Assembly (NCBI GenBank): GCA_944326035.1
Contig: CALVCS010000007.1
Coordinates: 124,001-188,000, forward strand
Direction: 5' to 3'
Length of the DNA: 64,000 bases
Origin: an uncultured Alistipes sp.
Lineage (GTDB): Bacteria; Bacteroidota; Bacteroidia; Bacteroidales; Rikenellaceae
The notes beneath the pieces were generated by a model. The model was not told the DNA's origin. It did not search any database and saw only the letters and a program-made list of their open reading frames with translations. Made by a program: the position numbers and the translations under genes. Positions 37,254 through 46,930 of this stretch are shown here, piece after piece (within the stretch, counting starts at the first letter, position 1; every line of letters starts with the position of its first letter).

Positions 37254-38987
37254 TTACAAATCATCCAAATTCAGATGGAGCCCACCGGGCACCTTACACG
37301 TCAGGGCAAATTGCAAATATTGAGACTCGTTCAATGGAACATACGCCACGTCTGGCTGTCCATCCCCGCTCACCTCCAAAATCAGCGCATCCAGACGGGC
37401 CAAAGCTCCCGAAGCCGTCTCCCGAATCGTCACGTTAAACGCAGAGGTGACGGCCTCACCCTCTACGCCTCCCGCCTGAATGATTTCCGGCGCCGAGACT
37501 TCCACGCCTTCCAGCGGTTGCCCCTGGGTATCGACCGGAATCGCCCGACAACGTAGCTCCAAGGGGATCGTACTGGTCGCTTCGGAATGTATTTCCAACG
37601 AGTTCACTTTATCGATCACCTCCCCGAGCTCTTTTTGCAGATCCCGAATCGTATCGCGGTAACAGAGCCGCAAAGCGGGACCGAAACTCAACGGGATCTC
37701 CAAGGCATACGAACCCGACAACCGATACGATTCCACGCTCAAATCCAATTGCTGAGGGTGGGAGGCATCGGGTTGCACCTGAAACTGAAAATCCAGAAAA
37801 TCAGGCACCTTTCGAACCAGTTGCGGCAAATGCGACGCTTCGACATACCGATATCCCGATGGCATGCCTTGTTCGGAGGTTGCCAGCCAACGTCGCGAAG
37901 CAGTCGCCACACCCGGCACCTCCGCCGCATCGATCTTGAAACGAACCTCATTGACCCCCTCCTGGATCGGAGCATCGTGTTGCCAGGGCGTTGCCTGCCA
38001 ATCGACCGTTAGAGCCATTCCCAGCGTATTTTCGACCTCCAAGGCCACCCGAGGTTCCACATCCAGGACGACCTCCTCTCCCTGTAAAAAATCGGGCACT
38101 TCGGAGAGATCCACCCGTTGGGACGACGGTTCGACCTGCGGATCGAATTGTCCCTGCAATCGACCGATCGGCATCTCCGTCAACGTCAACACCGGTTCCA
38201 AAACTATCTGCTGCAGAAGGGCGGCTCCAGCCTCCCGTTCCGCGACCACGACCCGTCCCTTCAAACGAATCGGCACCGACAAGTGCAACGCCGACTCCTG
38301 CACCGGATTTTGTGTAAAGAGCAGTCGTTCGACTTCAAACCGCCGCTCATAGCCTTGGGCGGGCGAAAAGGTCTCGTCGATCGACACCTCATGGGCCCCC
38401 GTCTCCGTCAAACAGAGATATTCCGGGAAAATCACCCGAAAATCTTCGAACCGGAGTTGACGGATGGACGCGACATCACCGCTCACCCGAATCGTCAGAT
38501 CTGCATACACCGGCTGACGAAACATCACCCAATCGATCGACCGGATCTGTGCGGGGAGCGCGGTATCGATCGATTCCTCCGCCCTTTCGTCGACCTCCGC
38601 CGACAAACGAATCCCCGAACCGGCCTCAGTCGCAGAGAGAGGTGCCGACTGGAACGGTAAGGTCATCGGATCAAAAACATGAGGCGCCACTCGTAAAGTC
38701 ACCGGATCGATCCGAGGCACCTCCCACGAAAAAGATTCCTGTTTGTACAACCGATAATTGCCTTGTCCATCGGCTTGCAGCAAGCCGGAAGGGTCCGTTT
38801 TAAGAATACGCTCCAACGGTATTTGCTCGGTCGTACCGAACGGCAGAGAGAGCTCTTCGCCGCCGACCCCGATCGTCCAATCAAGCTCCTTGTTCAAATC
38901 GTAATCCGCATCGACACACGCCGTCAACAGACACGTGGCTCCCAGCAGCAAGCGCCGCCATCCCGTCCGAACAAAAAGAAAACCCAT
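37254..38987 (-). CDS. Large beta-rich lipoprotein of unknown function
   Basis: I do not recognise a named family. The 577-residue product starts at the ATG 38987 (MGFLFVRTGWRRLLLGATCL) with a lipoprotein signal peptide (Cys24 in LLTACVDADY); the frame is open 53 codons upstream, but this part covers the promoter. The mature part begins with DADYDLNKELDWTIGVGGEELSLPFG, then long beta-rich stretches. Two similar segments, EVPDFLQGEEVVLDV and KVPDFLDFQFQVQPD, suggest internally repeated beta-sandwich domains. The DUF5723 barrel gene lies 13-34 bases downstream in the same orientation, which suggests a lipoprotein-barrel pair. Confidence 0.75.
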   Translation of the reverse strand: MGFLFVRTGWRRLLLGATCLLTACVDADYDLNKELDWTIGVGGEELSLPFGTTEQIPLERILKTDPSGLLQADGQGNYRLYKQESFSWEVPRIDPVTLRVAPHVFDPMTLPFQSAPLSATEAGSGIRLSAEVDERAEESIDTALPAQIRSIDWVMFRQPVYADLTIRVSGDVASIRQLRFEDFRVIFPEYLCLTETGAHEVSIDETFSPAQGYERRFEVERLLFTQNPVQESALHLSVPIRLKGRVVVAEREAGAALLQQIVLEPVLTLTEMPIGRLQGQFDPQVEPSSQRVDLSEVPDFLQGEEVVLDVEPRVALEVENTLGMALTVDWQATPWQHDAPIQEGVNEVRFKIDAAEVPGVATASRRWLATSEQGMPSGYRYVEASHLPQLVRKVPDFLDFQFQVQPDASHPQQLDLSVESYRLSGSYALEIPLSFGPALRLCYRDTIRDLQKELGEVIDKVNSLEIHSEATSTIPLELRCRAIPVDTQGQPLEGVEVSAPEIIQAGGVEGEAVTSAFNVTIRETASGALARLDALILEVSGDGQPDVAYVPLNESQYLQFALTCKVPGGLHLNLDDL

Positions 38988-39031
38988 CGTTTTACCTATT
39001 TTAGGGAGATTGATTCGAAAATCAACCGTCG

Positions 39032-39064
39032 CAAAGATACGCAAAAGTCGAGTTTCCTTCCAAA
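39032..39064 (-). promoter_or_regulatory. Promoter of the lipoprotein/DUF5723 operon
   Basis: Read on the minus strand: TTTG (39061-39064), 21-base spacer, TATCTTTG (39032-39039). Both boxes match consensus exactly. The predicted start near 39025 leaves about 38 bases before the ATG at 38987 and excludes the longer upstream frame. Confidence 0.75.
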
Positions 39065-39125
39065 ATACGCCTCGTGGCACCGGGTTTTCCCCCGGAAGAA
39101 ATCGCTGATTCTGCAAATAAATTGG

Positions 39126-39133
39126 TATCTTTG
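39126..39133 (+). promoter_or_regulatory. -7 box of ychF
   Basis: TATCTTTG matches TAnnTTTG exactly, 29 bases before the ychF ATG (39162). No good -33 partner is visible at 19-21 bases. Confidence 0.55.
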
Positions 39134-39161
39134 CTCCCTGTAACATTAATCACTCTACAAC

Positions 39162-40259
39162 ATGGCACTTCAATGCGGAATCGTCGGCCTGCCCAACGTG
39201 GGAAAATCGACCCTGTTCAACTGTCTGTCGAACGCCCGGGCTCAAGCTGCGAACTTTCCTTTCTGCATCATAGAACCCAACGTGGGCGTCATCACCGTTC
39301 CCGTCGAACGACTGGTCAAGCTGGCCGAAATCGATAAACCGAAAAAGCTCATCCCCACCACAATCGAAATCGTCGACATCGCCGGTCTGGTCAAAGGGGC
39401 CTCCAAAGGCGAAGGGCTGGGCAACAAATTCCTGGGCAACATCCGCGAAACAGATGCAATTATCCACGTATTGCGCTGCTTCGAGAATGACAACATCACC
39501 CACGTAGATGGTTCGGTGAATCCCGTCCGCGACAAGGAGATCATCGATACCGAGCTGCAACTCAAAGACCTCGAAACCGTCGAAAGTCGTCTCACAAAGG
39601 TCCAGAAACAAGCCGTCACCGGCGATAAAACCGCCAAACGACTCTACGAATTGTTGACCCGTTATAAAGCGGCGCTCGAACAGGGGCTCAGCGCCCGCAC
39701 CGTAGAGGTCGACAAAGAGGATGTCAAACTGGCCCGCGAACTGCAACTGCTCACCAACAAACCGGTCCTGTATGTCTGCAATGTCGACGAAGCCAGCGCC
39801 ATCACCGGCAATGCGCATGTGGAAGCCGTTCGGAAGGCCATCGCACAGGAAAATGCCCAGTTACTGATCGTAGCGGCCGCCCTGGAGGCCGACATTGCCG
39901 AACTGGAAACCTATGAAGAACGTCAAATGTTTCTCGAAGAGGCCGGTCTGCACGAATCGGGCGTCAGCCGACTGATTCGCTCGGCCTATGACCTGCTGGA
40001 ACTGGAAACCTACTTCACGACCGGTCCCGACGAAACCCGTGCATGGACCTACAAAAAAGGGACCAAAGCCCCTCAGGCCGCCGGCATTATCCATACCGAC
40101 TTCGAGCGGGGATTTATCCGCGCCGAAGTGATCAAATATGACGATTATGTCGCCTTGGGGTCTGAAAAAGCTTGCCGGGAAGCGGGGAAAATCGCTATCG
40201 AAGGCAAGGAATACGTGGTTCAGGATGGCGATATCATGCACTTCCTGTTCAACGTCTAA
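39162..40259 (+). CDS. ychF: Redox-regulated ATPase YchF
   Basis: Obg-family P-loop ATPase of 365 residues associated with ribosomes and oxidative-stress response. G1 motif is GLPNVGKST (9-17), G3 is DIAGLVKGAS and G4 is the atypical NVDEAS that gives YchF its preference for ATP over GTP. A coiled-coil insertion lies at about 125-205. The C-terminal TGS domain contains FTTGPDETRAWTYKKG and IHTDFERGFIRAEV, then DYVALGSEKACREAGK and the usual end IMHFLFNV. All features are standard. It begins a plus-strand run followed by the SIMPL gene and gltX. Confidence 0.96.
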   Translation: MALQCGIVGLPNVGKSTLFNCLSNARAQAANFPFCIIEPNVGVITVPVERLVKLAEIDKPKKLIPTTIEIVDIAGLVKGASKGEGLGNKFLGNIRETDAIIHVLRCFENDNITHVDGSVNPVRDKEIIDTELQLKDLETVESRLTKVQKQAVTGDKTAKRLYELLTRYKAALEQGLSARTVEVDKEDVKLARELQLLTNKPVLYVCNVDEASAITGNAHVEAVRKAIAQENAQLLIVAAALEADIAELETYEERQMFLEEAGLHESGVSRLIRSAYDLLELETYFTTGPDETRAWTYKKGTKAPQAAGIIHTDFERGFIRAEVIKYDDYVALGSEKACREAGKIAIEGKEYVVQDGDIMHFLFNV

Positions 40260-40313
40260 CACGTAAAGACGCTTCCCAAACACGATCGTCTTCCCTGCTA
40301 AAACGCGCCAGCC

Positions 40314-41051
40314 ATGCAGATCAAAACCAGCATCGTCACCTCAACGATTATCGGAGTAAGCATCGTTCTTACGGCCGTGCTGTTGGCCAATGCCTATACG
40401 TTCAAATATCGAAGCCAGAACCGTCTGACCGCTACCGGTCTGGGAGAAAAAGAGTTCACTTCTGATCTGATCGTGTGGAGAGGCCGTCTCGTGGCTCAAA
40501 ACACCACCGTCCAGAACGGTTACGCCCAATTGGAAGCCGACAAACAGAAAGTCCAGGCCTATCTGCGAGATAAAGGCATTCCCGACAGCGCGGTACTGTT
40601 TCTGTTCACGAATGTCAATCCTGTGACGGAATCCAGGTACAGCCAGGGGAACTACATGGGAGAACGATTTGTCGGCTACTCGCTCACGCAGGATTTCAAG
40701 ATCGAATCCAACGACGTTACAGCGGTCGAGAATGTCTCCCGCGAGATCTCTTCCCTGCTGGCCCAGGGCGTGCAGATCGAATCCACACCGCCCGAATATT
40801 TCTACTCGAAACTTTCGGACCTCAAACAGCAGCTGATCGAACAGGCGACGGCCGATGCCCGTGCCCGTATCGAAAACATGGCCACACAATCGGGGGCCCG
40901 TTTAGGTCGACTGGCCAACGGACGCCTGGGCGTCTTCCAGATCACCGAGGCCAACTCGAACGAAGCCTGGACCGCCGGAGGAGCCTACAATTCCAGCTCC
41001 AAACACAAAAAAGCGAGCATCACTGTCCGTCTCGAATATCTGACAAAATAA
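40314..41051 (+). CDS. SIMPL domain (DUF541) protein
   Basis: A 245-residue protein with an N-terminal membrane helix (about 8-28) and a SIMPL domain: ATGLGEKEFTSDLIVWRGRL near 40, DKQKVQAYLRDKGIPDSAVL, YSLTQDFKIESNDVTAVENVSREISSLL, and a C-terminal EQATADARARIENMATQSGARLG. SIMPL proteins bind in the periplasm as oligomers; no enzymatic role is established. A variant here is an Arg/Gly-rich N-terminal strand WRGRLVAQN. It lies 54 bases after ychF and 62 before gltX. Confidence 0.88.
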   Translation: MQIKTSIVTSTIIGVSIVLTAVLLANAYTFKYRSQNRLTATGLGEKEFTSDLIVWRGRLVAQNTTVQNGYAQLEADKQKVQAYLRDKGIPDSAVLFLFTNVNPVTESRYSQGNYMGERFVGYSLTQDFKIESNDVTAVENVSREISSLLAQGVQIESTPPEYFYSKLSDLKQQLIEQATADARARIENMATQSGARLGRLANGRLGVFQITEANSNEAWTAGGAYNSSSKHKKASITVRLEYLTK

Positions 41052-41113
41052 TCCTCGAATAGGAGGCCTCCGATGACCTCTGTTCGTTGTTTAAAATTAT
41101 AGATTCGCATTTC

Positions 41114-42652
41114 ATGGCAAGAAAAGTAAGGGTACGTTTCGCACCCAGTCCCACCGGCCCGCTCCATATGGGCGGCGTACGCACCGCGTTGTATAACTAT
41201 CTGTTCGCACGTCAACAGGGCGGCGATTTTATTCTGCGTATCGAAGACACCGACTCGCAACGTTTCGTTCCGGGCGCCGAAGCCTACATTCTCGAAGCGC
41301 TGAAATGGTGTGGCATCACCATCGACGAGGGCGTCGAACAGGGAGGCCCTCATGCTCCGTATCGTCAGAGCGAACGACGTGAGATCTACCTCCAATATGC
41401 TCTGCAACTGGTCGAATCGGGCCACGCCTACTATGCCTTCGACACACCGGAAGAACTGGCTGCCATCCGGGCCGAATTCGAAAGCCGGGGCGAAACCTTC
41501 GCCTACAACTACACGGTACGCAATCGTTTGGCCACCTCCCTGGCTCTGAGCCCCGAAGAGGTACAGACGCGGATCGACCGCGGCGACCAGTGGGTCATCC
41601 GGTTCAAAATGCCCGAAAATGAAGAGGTACACATGCATGACCTGATCCGGGACGACGTGGTGGTCAACACCTCTACCCTGGACGACAAAGTGCTCTATAA
41701 ATCGGCCGATGCCTTGCCCACCTATCACCTGGCCAATATCGTGGATGACCACCTGATGGAGATCACACACGTCATTCGGGGCGAAGAGTGGTTACCCTCG
41801 CTGCCGTTGCACTACCTGCTCTATCGGGCGTTCGGATGGAGCGACACCCAGCCTGAATTCGCCCACCTGCCATTGCTGCTCAAACCCAATGGAGGAGGAA
41901 AACTCAGCAAACGGGACGGTGACAAAATGGGATTCCCCGTTTTCCCGCTACAATGGACCTCCCCGACCGGAGAAGTGTCGCGCGGATATCGGGAAGACGG
42001 CTATTTCCCGGAAGCCTTCGTCAATCTGTTGGCGCTATTGGGCTGGAATCCTGGCACCGAGCAGGAAATCTTTTCCATGGACGAACTGATTGCTGCCTTC
42101 AGTCTGGATCGCGTCAGCAAAAGCGGCGCGCACTTTAACCCCGAAAAAGCCCGCTGGTTCAACGCTCAATACCTCAAGGCTCGTTCTGACGAAGAGTTAG
42201 GAAAGCTGTTCCTGCCTATGCTCCAAGCCCACGGCGTTGAAACGACGCTCGACAAAGCCGCCTGCGCAGCCGGGCTCATTAAAGACCGGGCTACGTTTGT
42301 CCACGAGTTCTGGGATCTGTCGCACTTTCTGTTCGTCGCGCCCACGGAATATGCCCCCAAAGCCGTTTCCAAATTCTGGAAAGGCGATATTCCGAGCCAC
42401 ATCGTCGAATTGAGAGCGCTGCTGGCCGACGTCAACGACTTTTCGCAAGCCCACCTCGAACCGCTGGTTCATGACTGGATCATGGGTCGGGAATATCCCA
42501 TGGGCAAAGTAATGAACTCCTTCCGGCTGGCCCTGGTCGGGGAAAGCTCGGGCCCGAACCTCTATTCGATCTGCGAATTCATCGGCAAAGAGGAGACCCT
42601 GCGTCGACTCGATCGCGCCTTAGAAGTTCTGGGCGTCCCCGCCGCCGAATAA
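41114..42652 (+). CDS. gltX: Glutamate--tRNA ligase
   Basis: Class I aminoacyl-tRNA synthetase charging tRNA(Glu). From the ATG at 41114 the product has 512 residues ([20 protein letters not shown]). The HIGH-like motif HMGG lies in [31 protein letters not shown] is the acceptor-binding element, and the KMSKS-like motif is [32 protein letters not shown] and [23 protein letters not shown] are further family features. The length (about 500) is standard. It is followed by a strong terminator. Confidence 0.96.
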   Translation: MARKVRVRFAPSPTGPLHMGGVRTALYNYLFARQQGGDFILRIEDTDSQRFVPGAEAYILEALKWCGITIDEGVEQGGPHAPYRQSERREIYLQYALQLVESGHAYYAFDTPEELAAIRAEFESRGETFAYNYTVRNRLATSLALSPEEVQTRIDRGDQWVIRFKMPENEEVHMHDLIRDDVVVNTSTLDDKVLYKSADALPTYHLANIVDDHLMEITHVIRGEEWLPSLPLHYLLYRAFGWSDTQPEFAHLPLLLKPNGGGKLSKRDGDKMGFPVFPLQWTSPTGEVSRGYREDGYFPEAFVNLLALLGWNPGTEQEIFSMDELIAAFSLDRVSKSGAHFNPEKARWFNAQYLKARSDEELGKLFLPMLQAHGVETTLDKAACAAGLIKDRATFVHEFWDLSHFLFVAPTEYAPKAVSKFWKGDIPSHIVELRALLADVNDFSQAHLEPLVHDWIMGREYPMGKVMNSFRLALVGESSGPNLYSICEFIGKEETLRRLDRALEVLGVPAAE

Positions 42653-42671
42653 TCAAACTTTCTGACCTTCT

Positions 42672-42703
42672 AAAAAAGATGCCCCTACCAGGGCATCTTT
42701 TTT
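42672..42703 (+). terminator. Intrinsic terminator of gltX
   Basis: Thirteen-base arms 42672-42684 and 42691-42703 pair perfectly around CTACCA; the 3' arm ends in a run of six T's. It lies 20 bases after the gltX stop codon. Confidence 0.93.
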
Positions 42704-42778
42704 GTTGCAAGAGTGGGAAGCACCCTGCAGAATTGTTATCTTTACTGTCGGTTTGCAATGCCCTTAAACACCCTGTCC

Positions 42779-45700
42779 ATGAAAAAACCTTATAGGCTCT
42801 TTTGGAGACTAGGGCTGCTGGCCGCCCTGACTACCCAAGCTCCGGTCCATGCCCAAACACCCGACACCTCGAATCCACAACGCTATCGGGGATACCCCTC
42901 TGCCGAAGAGGGTCGCCATCTTCGAGCTCATTTTGCCTCTCCACCCAGCGGGTACGGCAATGTACCGTTCCTCTGGTTCAATGGGGATACCCTCAAACGA
43001 GACCGAATGTCCCATCTGCTGGATGTCTTGGGGAATTCGGCCACGGATGGATTCTCCATCAGCTATATTCATATGAATCCCTCCGTCGACTCTGCCCTGC
43101 ATAAAAACGGTTACGGTCTGTTCGGCCACACCGATCCGGGCGAACCGCCCATCTTTTCCGAAGCATGGTGGCAGTTCTGGGATTGGTTTTCGACAGCCTG
43201 CGCCGAGCATCAGATGGGCGTCGGGTTGGACGACTATACGGTGGGATGGATCGGCAATGGATACTATCCCGACGAAACCTTCCGTACCGCCAAATATGCC
43301 TCCTATCAGGGTAAATTACAGATCGACCGACACGACCTCAAAAAGGGCGAAAAAATTTCGCTCGATATGCCGGACCATCTGCTGTGCGTCGTCACCTACA
43401 ACGCCCCCGATCCAAGCGTTCCCACCGATCTCACCCCGTTGATTCAAAACGGCCATCTCGATTGGCAGGCCCCTGCTTCCTCGGATCAATCGCTCTACGT
43501 CGTTCATACCAGTGCCGATTATCTGCTTCATCCGGACAGCGGGAAAGACCTGGTCCAGAACTACTTCGAGCGCTTCGAACAGAAGATGAGCCCGGAAGCG
43601 CTGCGAGGCATGAACTACTTCTTCCAGGACGAACTCACCTATCCGCTGACCCTACTAAGCTGGTCAGAAGATATGCCGGAAGAGTTTTATGCCCGTAAGG
43701 GGTATAACATCCGGCTCTATCTGCCGGCCCTGGCCTACGATATCGGCAAGATGACCCCGAAGGTGCGTCTCGATTACGGGGACGTCGTGATGAGTCTGGC
43801 CGAAGAGCGCTATTTCAAACCCATCTTCGACTGGAACTACGACCGCGGGTTGATTTACGGTTGCGACAACCTCGGCCGCGGACTTCAGCCCCTCTCCTAC
43901 CTCGACTATTTCCGTGCCACCAGTTGGTTCACCGCCCCGGGCAACGACGCCCCGGCTCGGGGATCCAGCTTTCTCCAAACCAAAGTATCGAGCTCCATCG
44001 CCCACATGTATAACCGCCCCCGCACCTGGCTGGAGGCTTTTCATAGCATGGGCTGGGGCAGCAAAGCCGAATGGTTGACCGAACAGATCGACCACCATAT
44101 CATCGCCGGAGGCAACCTGGTCTGCATGCACGGACTCTACTACTCTACCCATGGCGGCTGGTGGGAATGGGCACCGCCCTGTTTCCACTTCCGAATGCCC
44201 TATTGGGAACATATGAAAAAATGGCTGGAATACATCGAACGACTCAGTTATCTGACCAGTCAGGGTCACCACGTATGCGACATTCTCACCCTGTATCCCA
44301 CCGAGACGCTGCAAGCCTTCACGCCGACACAAACCGACAATTATGATTTCTCTTACGCCCAACTCATGAGCGACAATGGTCTCGATTACGATTTTATCGA
44401 CTGTCGGTCGTTGAGATCGGCCAAAATCGAAAACCAGCAATGGGTGGTCGGTCCCGAACGCTATCGTGTCCTGATCCTGAAAGACATCCAGGCATTACCG
44501 TTCGACATTTTACAAAAAATTCGGGATTTCTATCGGGCCGGAGGCAGTGTGATCGGTCTGGGCCAATTGCCTCAGGCCAGTGACCGCGCCGGCCGCGCCG
44601 ATCCGGAAGTCGATGCCATCATTCGGGAAATATTCGGCATTACCGCCGCCCAAACGGCCGACATCGCCGCCAAAGTACAAGGCAACCTCCAGGGAGGGAA
44701 AGGCTATTATCTCGGCACTACACAAAACCTCATTTCTCTGCTCAAACGAATCTTAATTCCCGATTTCAACCCAGGCAATGGAGGAGGGAAGGTTCTGCAC
44801 CGCCGGATCGTGGATCAAGACGTTTACATGGTCATGAACGTCAAACCGGGCACCGAATGTTTTTTCCGGGCCAAAGGACAAGTCGAGTTATGGAATGCCT
44901 CAACGGGCACTTTTGCCCCCCAGACCGTCACCCGCGTCACTCCGAACGGCACCTATCTCCGGCTGAAAGCCCCAGAAAACCGCTCTTCCCTCGTTGTTTT
45001 CTCCCCGGGCGAACCCACCTTCGAAACACCGGACACAATCACCGTTGCCCCTGAAACCCGTCTGCCAATCGAAGGCCTCTGGGAAGTAGAAGTCAAACCG
45101 ACCATGGATAATACGTGGGGCGATTTCCGGCTGCCGGCCAGCCCGGAAATGATCGGACCGGAAGCCCGGCGATTCCGCTATGCTCCGCTCAAAGGGCTCC
45201 CCAAAAACTGGATGCAACCCACCTACAACGACAGCTCATGGCGAGAAGGTACGTATGGCTTCGGCGAAAAAATGGAACTTCTCGTCGACTCCTCGGCATT
45301 GAGTAGCGACCAACTGCTGGCCGAAATTTTCTCCGGCAAACGTCACGATTGGCAACCGTACGAGTTCTCCTGGCAATACGGCGTGGAAGGAGCTCCCGGG
45401 TCCCAAGGGTATCATGGACTCAAAGGACGGGTCGACAACCGTTTTCTGATTTTGGATCGGGGAACGACCATGCTCTTCCGCACCCGTGTCTTCGCTCCCG
45501 AAAACGGCTCGTATGTCATCCGCACGGAAGGAGTGACCCCCGATCGGCTATGGATCGATCATCACCCCATTCAGACGTCCGACATCGAACTCAAAAAAGG
45601 ATGGCACGAGCTGATGGCGCTCTTCGAACACACCTCGACCCAATCGCTGAACATGGCCCGACATATCTATCTGGATCCTCGTCCTCGCAGCGCGATTGTT

Positions 45701-46435
45701 TTACTGCCTGCCGCCGACAGCAGCGTCCTTCCGATTACCCCCTACTCCGACATCGTGGTCATGAAGTGGTTCCGGTCGTCCCATCTGCCTTATAGCGTCC
45801 ACGGCAATCGTGAACGAACCGCATACCGTTTCGCTACGGCACCCGGTCTGGAATCCCTGACGATCAACATCGCCGGGGAGTTGGAAAAAGCGTGGGTCGA
45901 CGGCGTACCGATCGATCCCAAACGACAGATTCGCCAAACCGGACCGGGCGTGTATGAAATCACCCTTCCGAGCCAATCGCCACACCTGAGTGTTGTCGCC
46001 CTGCAAATCCTGCCCGATGAGGGAGCCGACGGAGCCGCTGTATTCCGGGCTCCGGTACCCTTGCACTGCGGTCGTGGCGTGATGGAAGCGGGTGATTGGT
46101 CGAAAGTGGGAGCGCTGCGGTACTATTCGGGAGGCATGTATTATCGGAAAACGATCTCGTTGACCGCCGAACAGATTGCTCAAGGCGTGCGACTCGATCT
46201 GGGCACGGTTTCGGCCACCTGTGAAGTGAAGGTCAACGGTCAGGATGCCGGGACCTATATCTATGCCCCCTATCAGGCCAAGATCACCTCGCTGGTCCAT
46301 CCGGGAGAAAATCAGATCGAAATTCTGGTATACAGCACCTTAGCCAACCACTACCAGACCATCCCTACGCCCTATAAAGGCGATCCGGAAGCTGGACTGA
46401 TTGGCCCCGTCGAATTGATTTTGGGCGGTCGCTGA
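42779..46435 (+). CDS. Large secreted glycoside hydrolase, GH106-like
   Basis: A 1218-residue exported enzyme starting at the ATG 42779 (MKKPYRLFWRLGLLAALTTQ; signal cleavage near VHAQ). The N-terminal catalytic part has FLWFNGDTLKRDRMSHLLDVL, MNYFFQDELTYPLTLLSWSEDMP, PRTWLEAFHSMGWGSKAEWL and the helix HHIIAGGNLVCMHGLYYSTHG, the pattern of the PF17132 (GH106 alpha-L-rhamnosidase-like) enzymes. The C-terminal part is beta-rich with a galactose-binding-like module near the end (LDLGTVSATCEVKVNGQDAGTYIYAPYQ). Probable catalytic acids are the Asp-Glu of QDELT and the Glu of WLEAF, by inference. It stands alone, with no SusC/SusD or sulfatase gene beside it. The substrate is unknown, probably a rhamnose-containing or related glycan. 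Confidence 0.75.
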   Translation: MKKPYRLFWRLGLLAALTTQAPVHAQTPDTSNPQRYRGYPSAEEGRHLRAHFASPPSGYGNVPFLWFNGDTLKRDRMSHLLDVLGNSATDGFSISYIHMNPSVDSALHKNGYGLFGHTDPGEPPIFSEAWWQFWDWFSTACAEHQMGVGLDDYTVGWIGNGYYPDETFRTAKYASYQGKLQIDRHDLKKGEKISLDMPDHLLCVVTYNAPDPSVPTDLTPLIQNGHLDWQAPASSDQSLYVVHTSADYLLHPDSGKDLVQNYFERFEQKMSPEALRGMNYFFQDELTYPLTLLSWSEDMPEEFYARKGYNIRLYLPALAYDIGKMTPKVRLDYGDVVMSLAEERYFKPIFDWNYDRGLIYGCDNLGRGLQPLSYLDYFRATSWFTAPGNDAPARGSSFLQTKVSSSIAHMYNRPRTWLEAFHSMGWGSKAEWLTEQIDHHIIAGGNLVCMHGLYYSTHGGWWEWAPPCFHFRMPYWEHMKKWLEYIERLSYLTSQGHHVCDILTLYPTETLQAFTPTQTDNYDFSYAQLMSDNGLDYDFIDCRSLRSAKIENQQWVVGPERYRVLILKDIQALPFDILQKIRDFYRAGGSVIGLGQLPQASDRAGRADPEVDAIIREIFGITAAQTADIAAKVQGNLQGGKGYYLGTTQNLISLLKRILIPDFNPGNGGGKVLHRRIVDQDVYMVMNVKPGTECFFRAKGQVELWNASTGTFAPQTVTRVTPNGTYLRLKAPENRSSLVVFSPGEPTFETPDTITVAPETRLPIEGLWEVEVKPTMDNTWGDFRLPASPEMIGPEARRFRYAPLKGLPKNWMQPTYNDSSWREGTYGFGEKMELLVDSSALSSDQLLAEIFSGKRHDWQPYEFSWQYGVEGAPGSQGYHGLKGRVDNRFLILDRGTTMLFRTRVFAPENGSYVIRTEGVTPDRLWIDHHPIQTSDIELKKGWHELMALFEHTSTQSLNMARHIYLDPRPRSAIVLLPAADSSVLPITPYSDIVVMKWFRSSHLPYSVHGNRERTAYRFATAPGLESLTINIAGELEKAWVDGVPIDPKRQIRQTGPGVYEITLPSQSPHLSVVALQILPDEGADGAAVFRAPVPLHCGRGVMEAGDWSKVGALRYYSGGMYYRKTISLTAEQIAQGVRLDLGTVSATCEVKVNGQDAGTYIYAPYQAKITSLVHPGENQIEILVYSTLANHYQTIPTPYKGDPEAGLIGPVELILGGR

Positions 46436-46576
46436 TCGGAGGTTTGCCCAACACGAACGCCGCCAAACACCAGGTGAAACCTGCTCCTCCGCTCCGACGG
46501 ACAGACTCGATTCAGCCCCGAAGGCCGCACCCTACCCCCATGCAAAGACCTCAAAAAAAGGGAGCATGGAATAGGC

Positions 46577-46607
46577 TTTGTTATTCAGAAACTTTTTTCT
46601 ACCTTTG
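46577..46607 (+). promoter_or_regulatory. Promoter of rpmI-rplT
   Basis: TTTG (46577-46580), 19-base spacer, TACCTTTG (46600-46607): both elements match the consensus exactly and the spacing is ideal. The start near 46614 leaves about 27 bases before the rpmI ATG, too short for the long autoregulatory leader known upstream of infC-rpmI-rplT in other bacteria. Confidence 0.85.
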
Positions 46608-46640
46608 TGCGCTGTTTAACTATTTAAAACCACATTCGAA

Positions 46641-46835
46641 ATGCCGAAAATGAAAACCAACTCCGGTGCAAAGAAACGTTTCGCTTTCACCGGAACAGGA
46701 AAGATCAAAAGAAAGCATGCTTTCAAAAGTCACATCCTGACAAAGAAAACCACCAAACAAAAACGGAATCTGACCTATTCGGGTCTGGTTTCACCTGCCG
46801 ATAAAGCCGGCGTAAAACAGCTTTTGGTGAAATAA
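46641..46835 (+). CDS. rpmI: 50S ribosomal protein L35
   Basis: A 64-residue basic protein, [20 protein letters not shown] at the N-terminus, [14 protein letters not shown] in the middle and GVKQLLVK at the end, standard L35 in length and sequence. It sits directly after a consensus promoter and 95 bases before rplT. In many bacteria infC precedes rpmI; here the upstream neighbour is a glycoside hydrolase gene on the same strand and infC is absent from the window. Confidence 0.97.
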   Translation: MPKMKTNSGAKKRFAFTGTGKIKRKHAFKSHILTKKTTKQKRNLTYSGLVSPADKAGVKQLLVK

Positions 46836-46930
46836 ATCGTTGTTTCACCGCATTCGTTAAACTAAGAGTGTTTGTGCCCCGAAGAGCGGGGGAGAACCTC
46901 GCCGCCGACCACTCGTAAAACTTTCAAATT

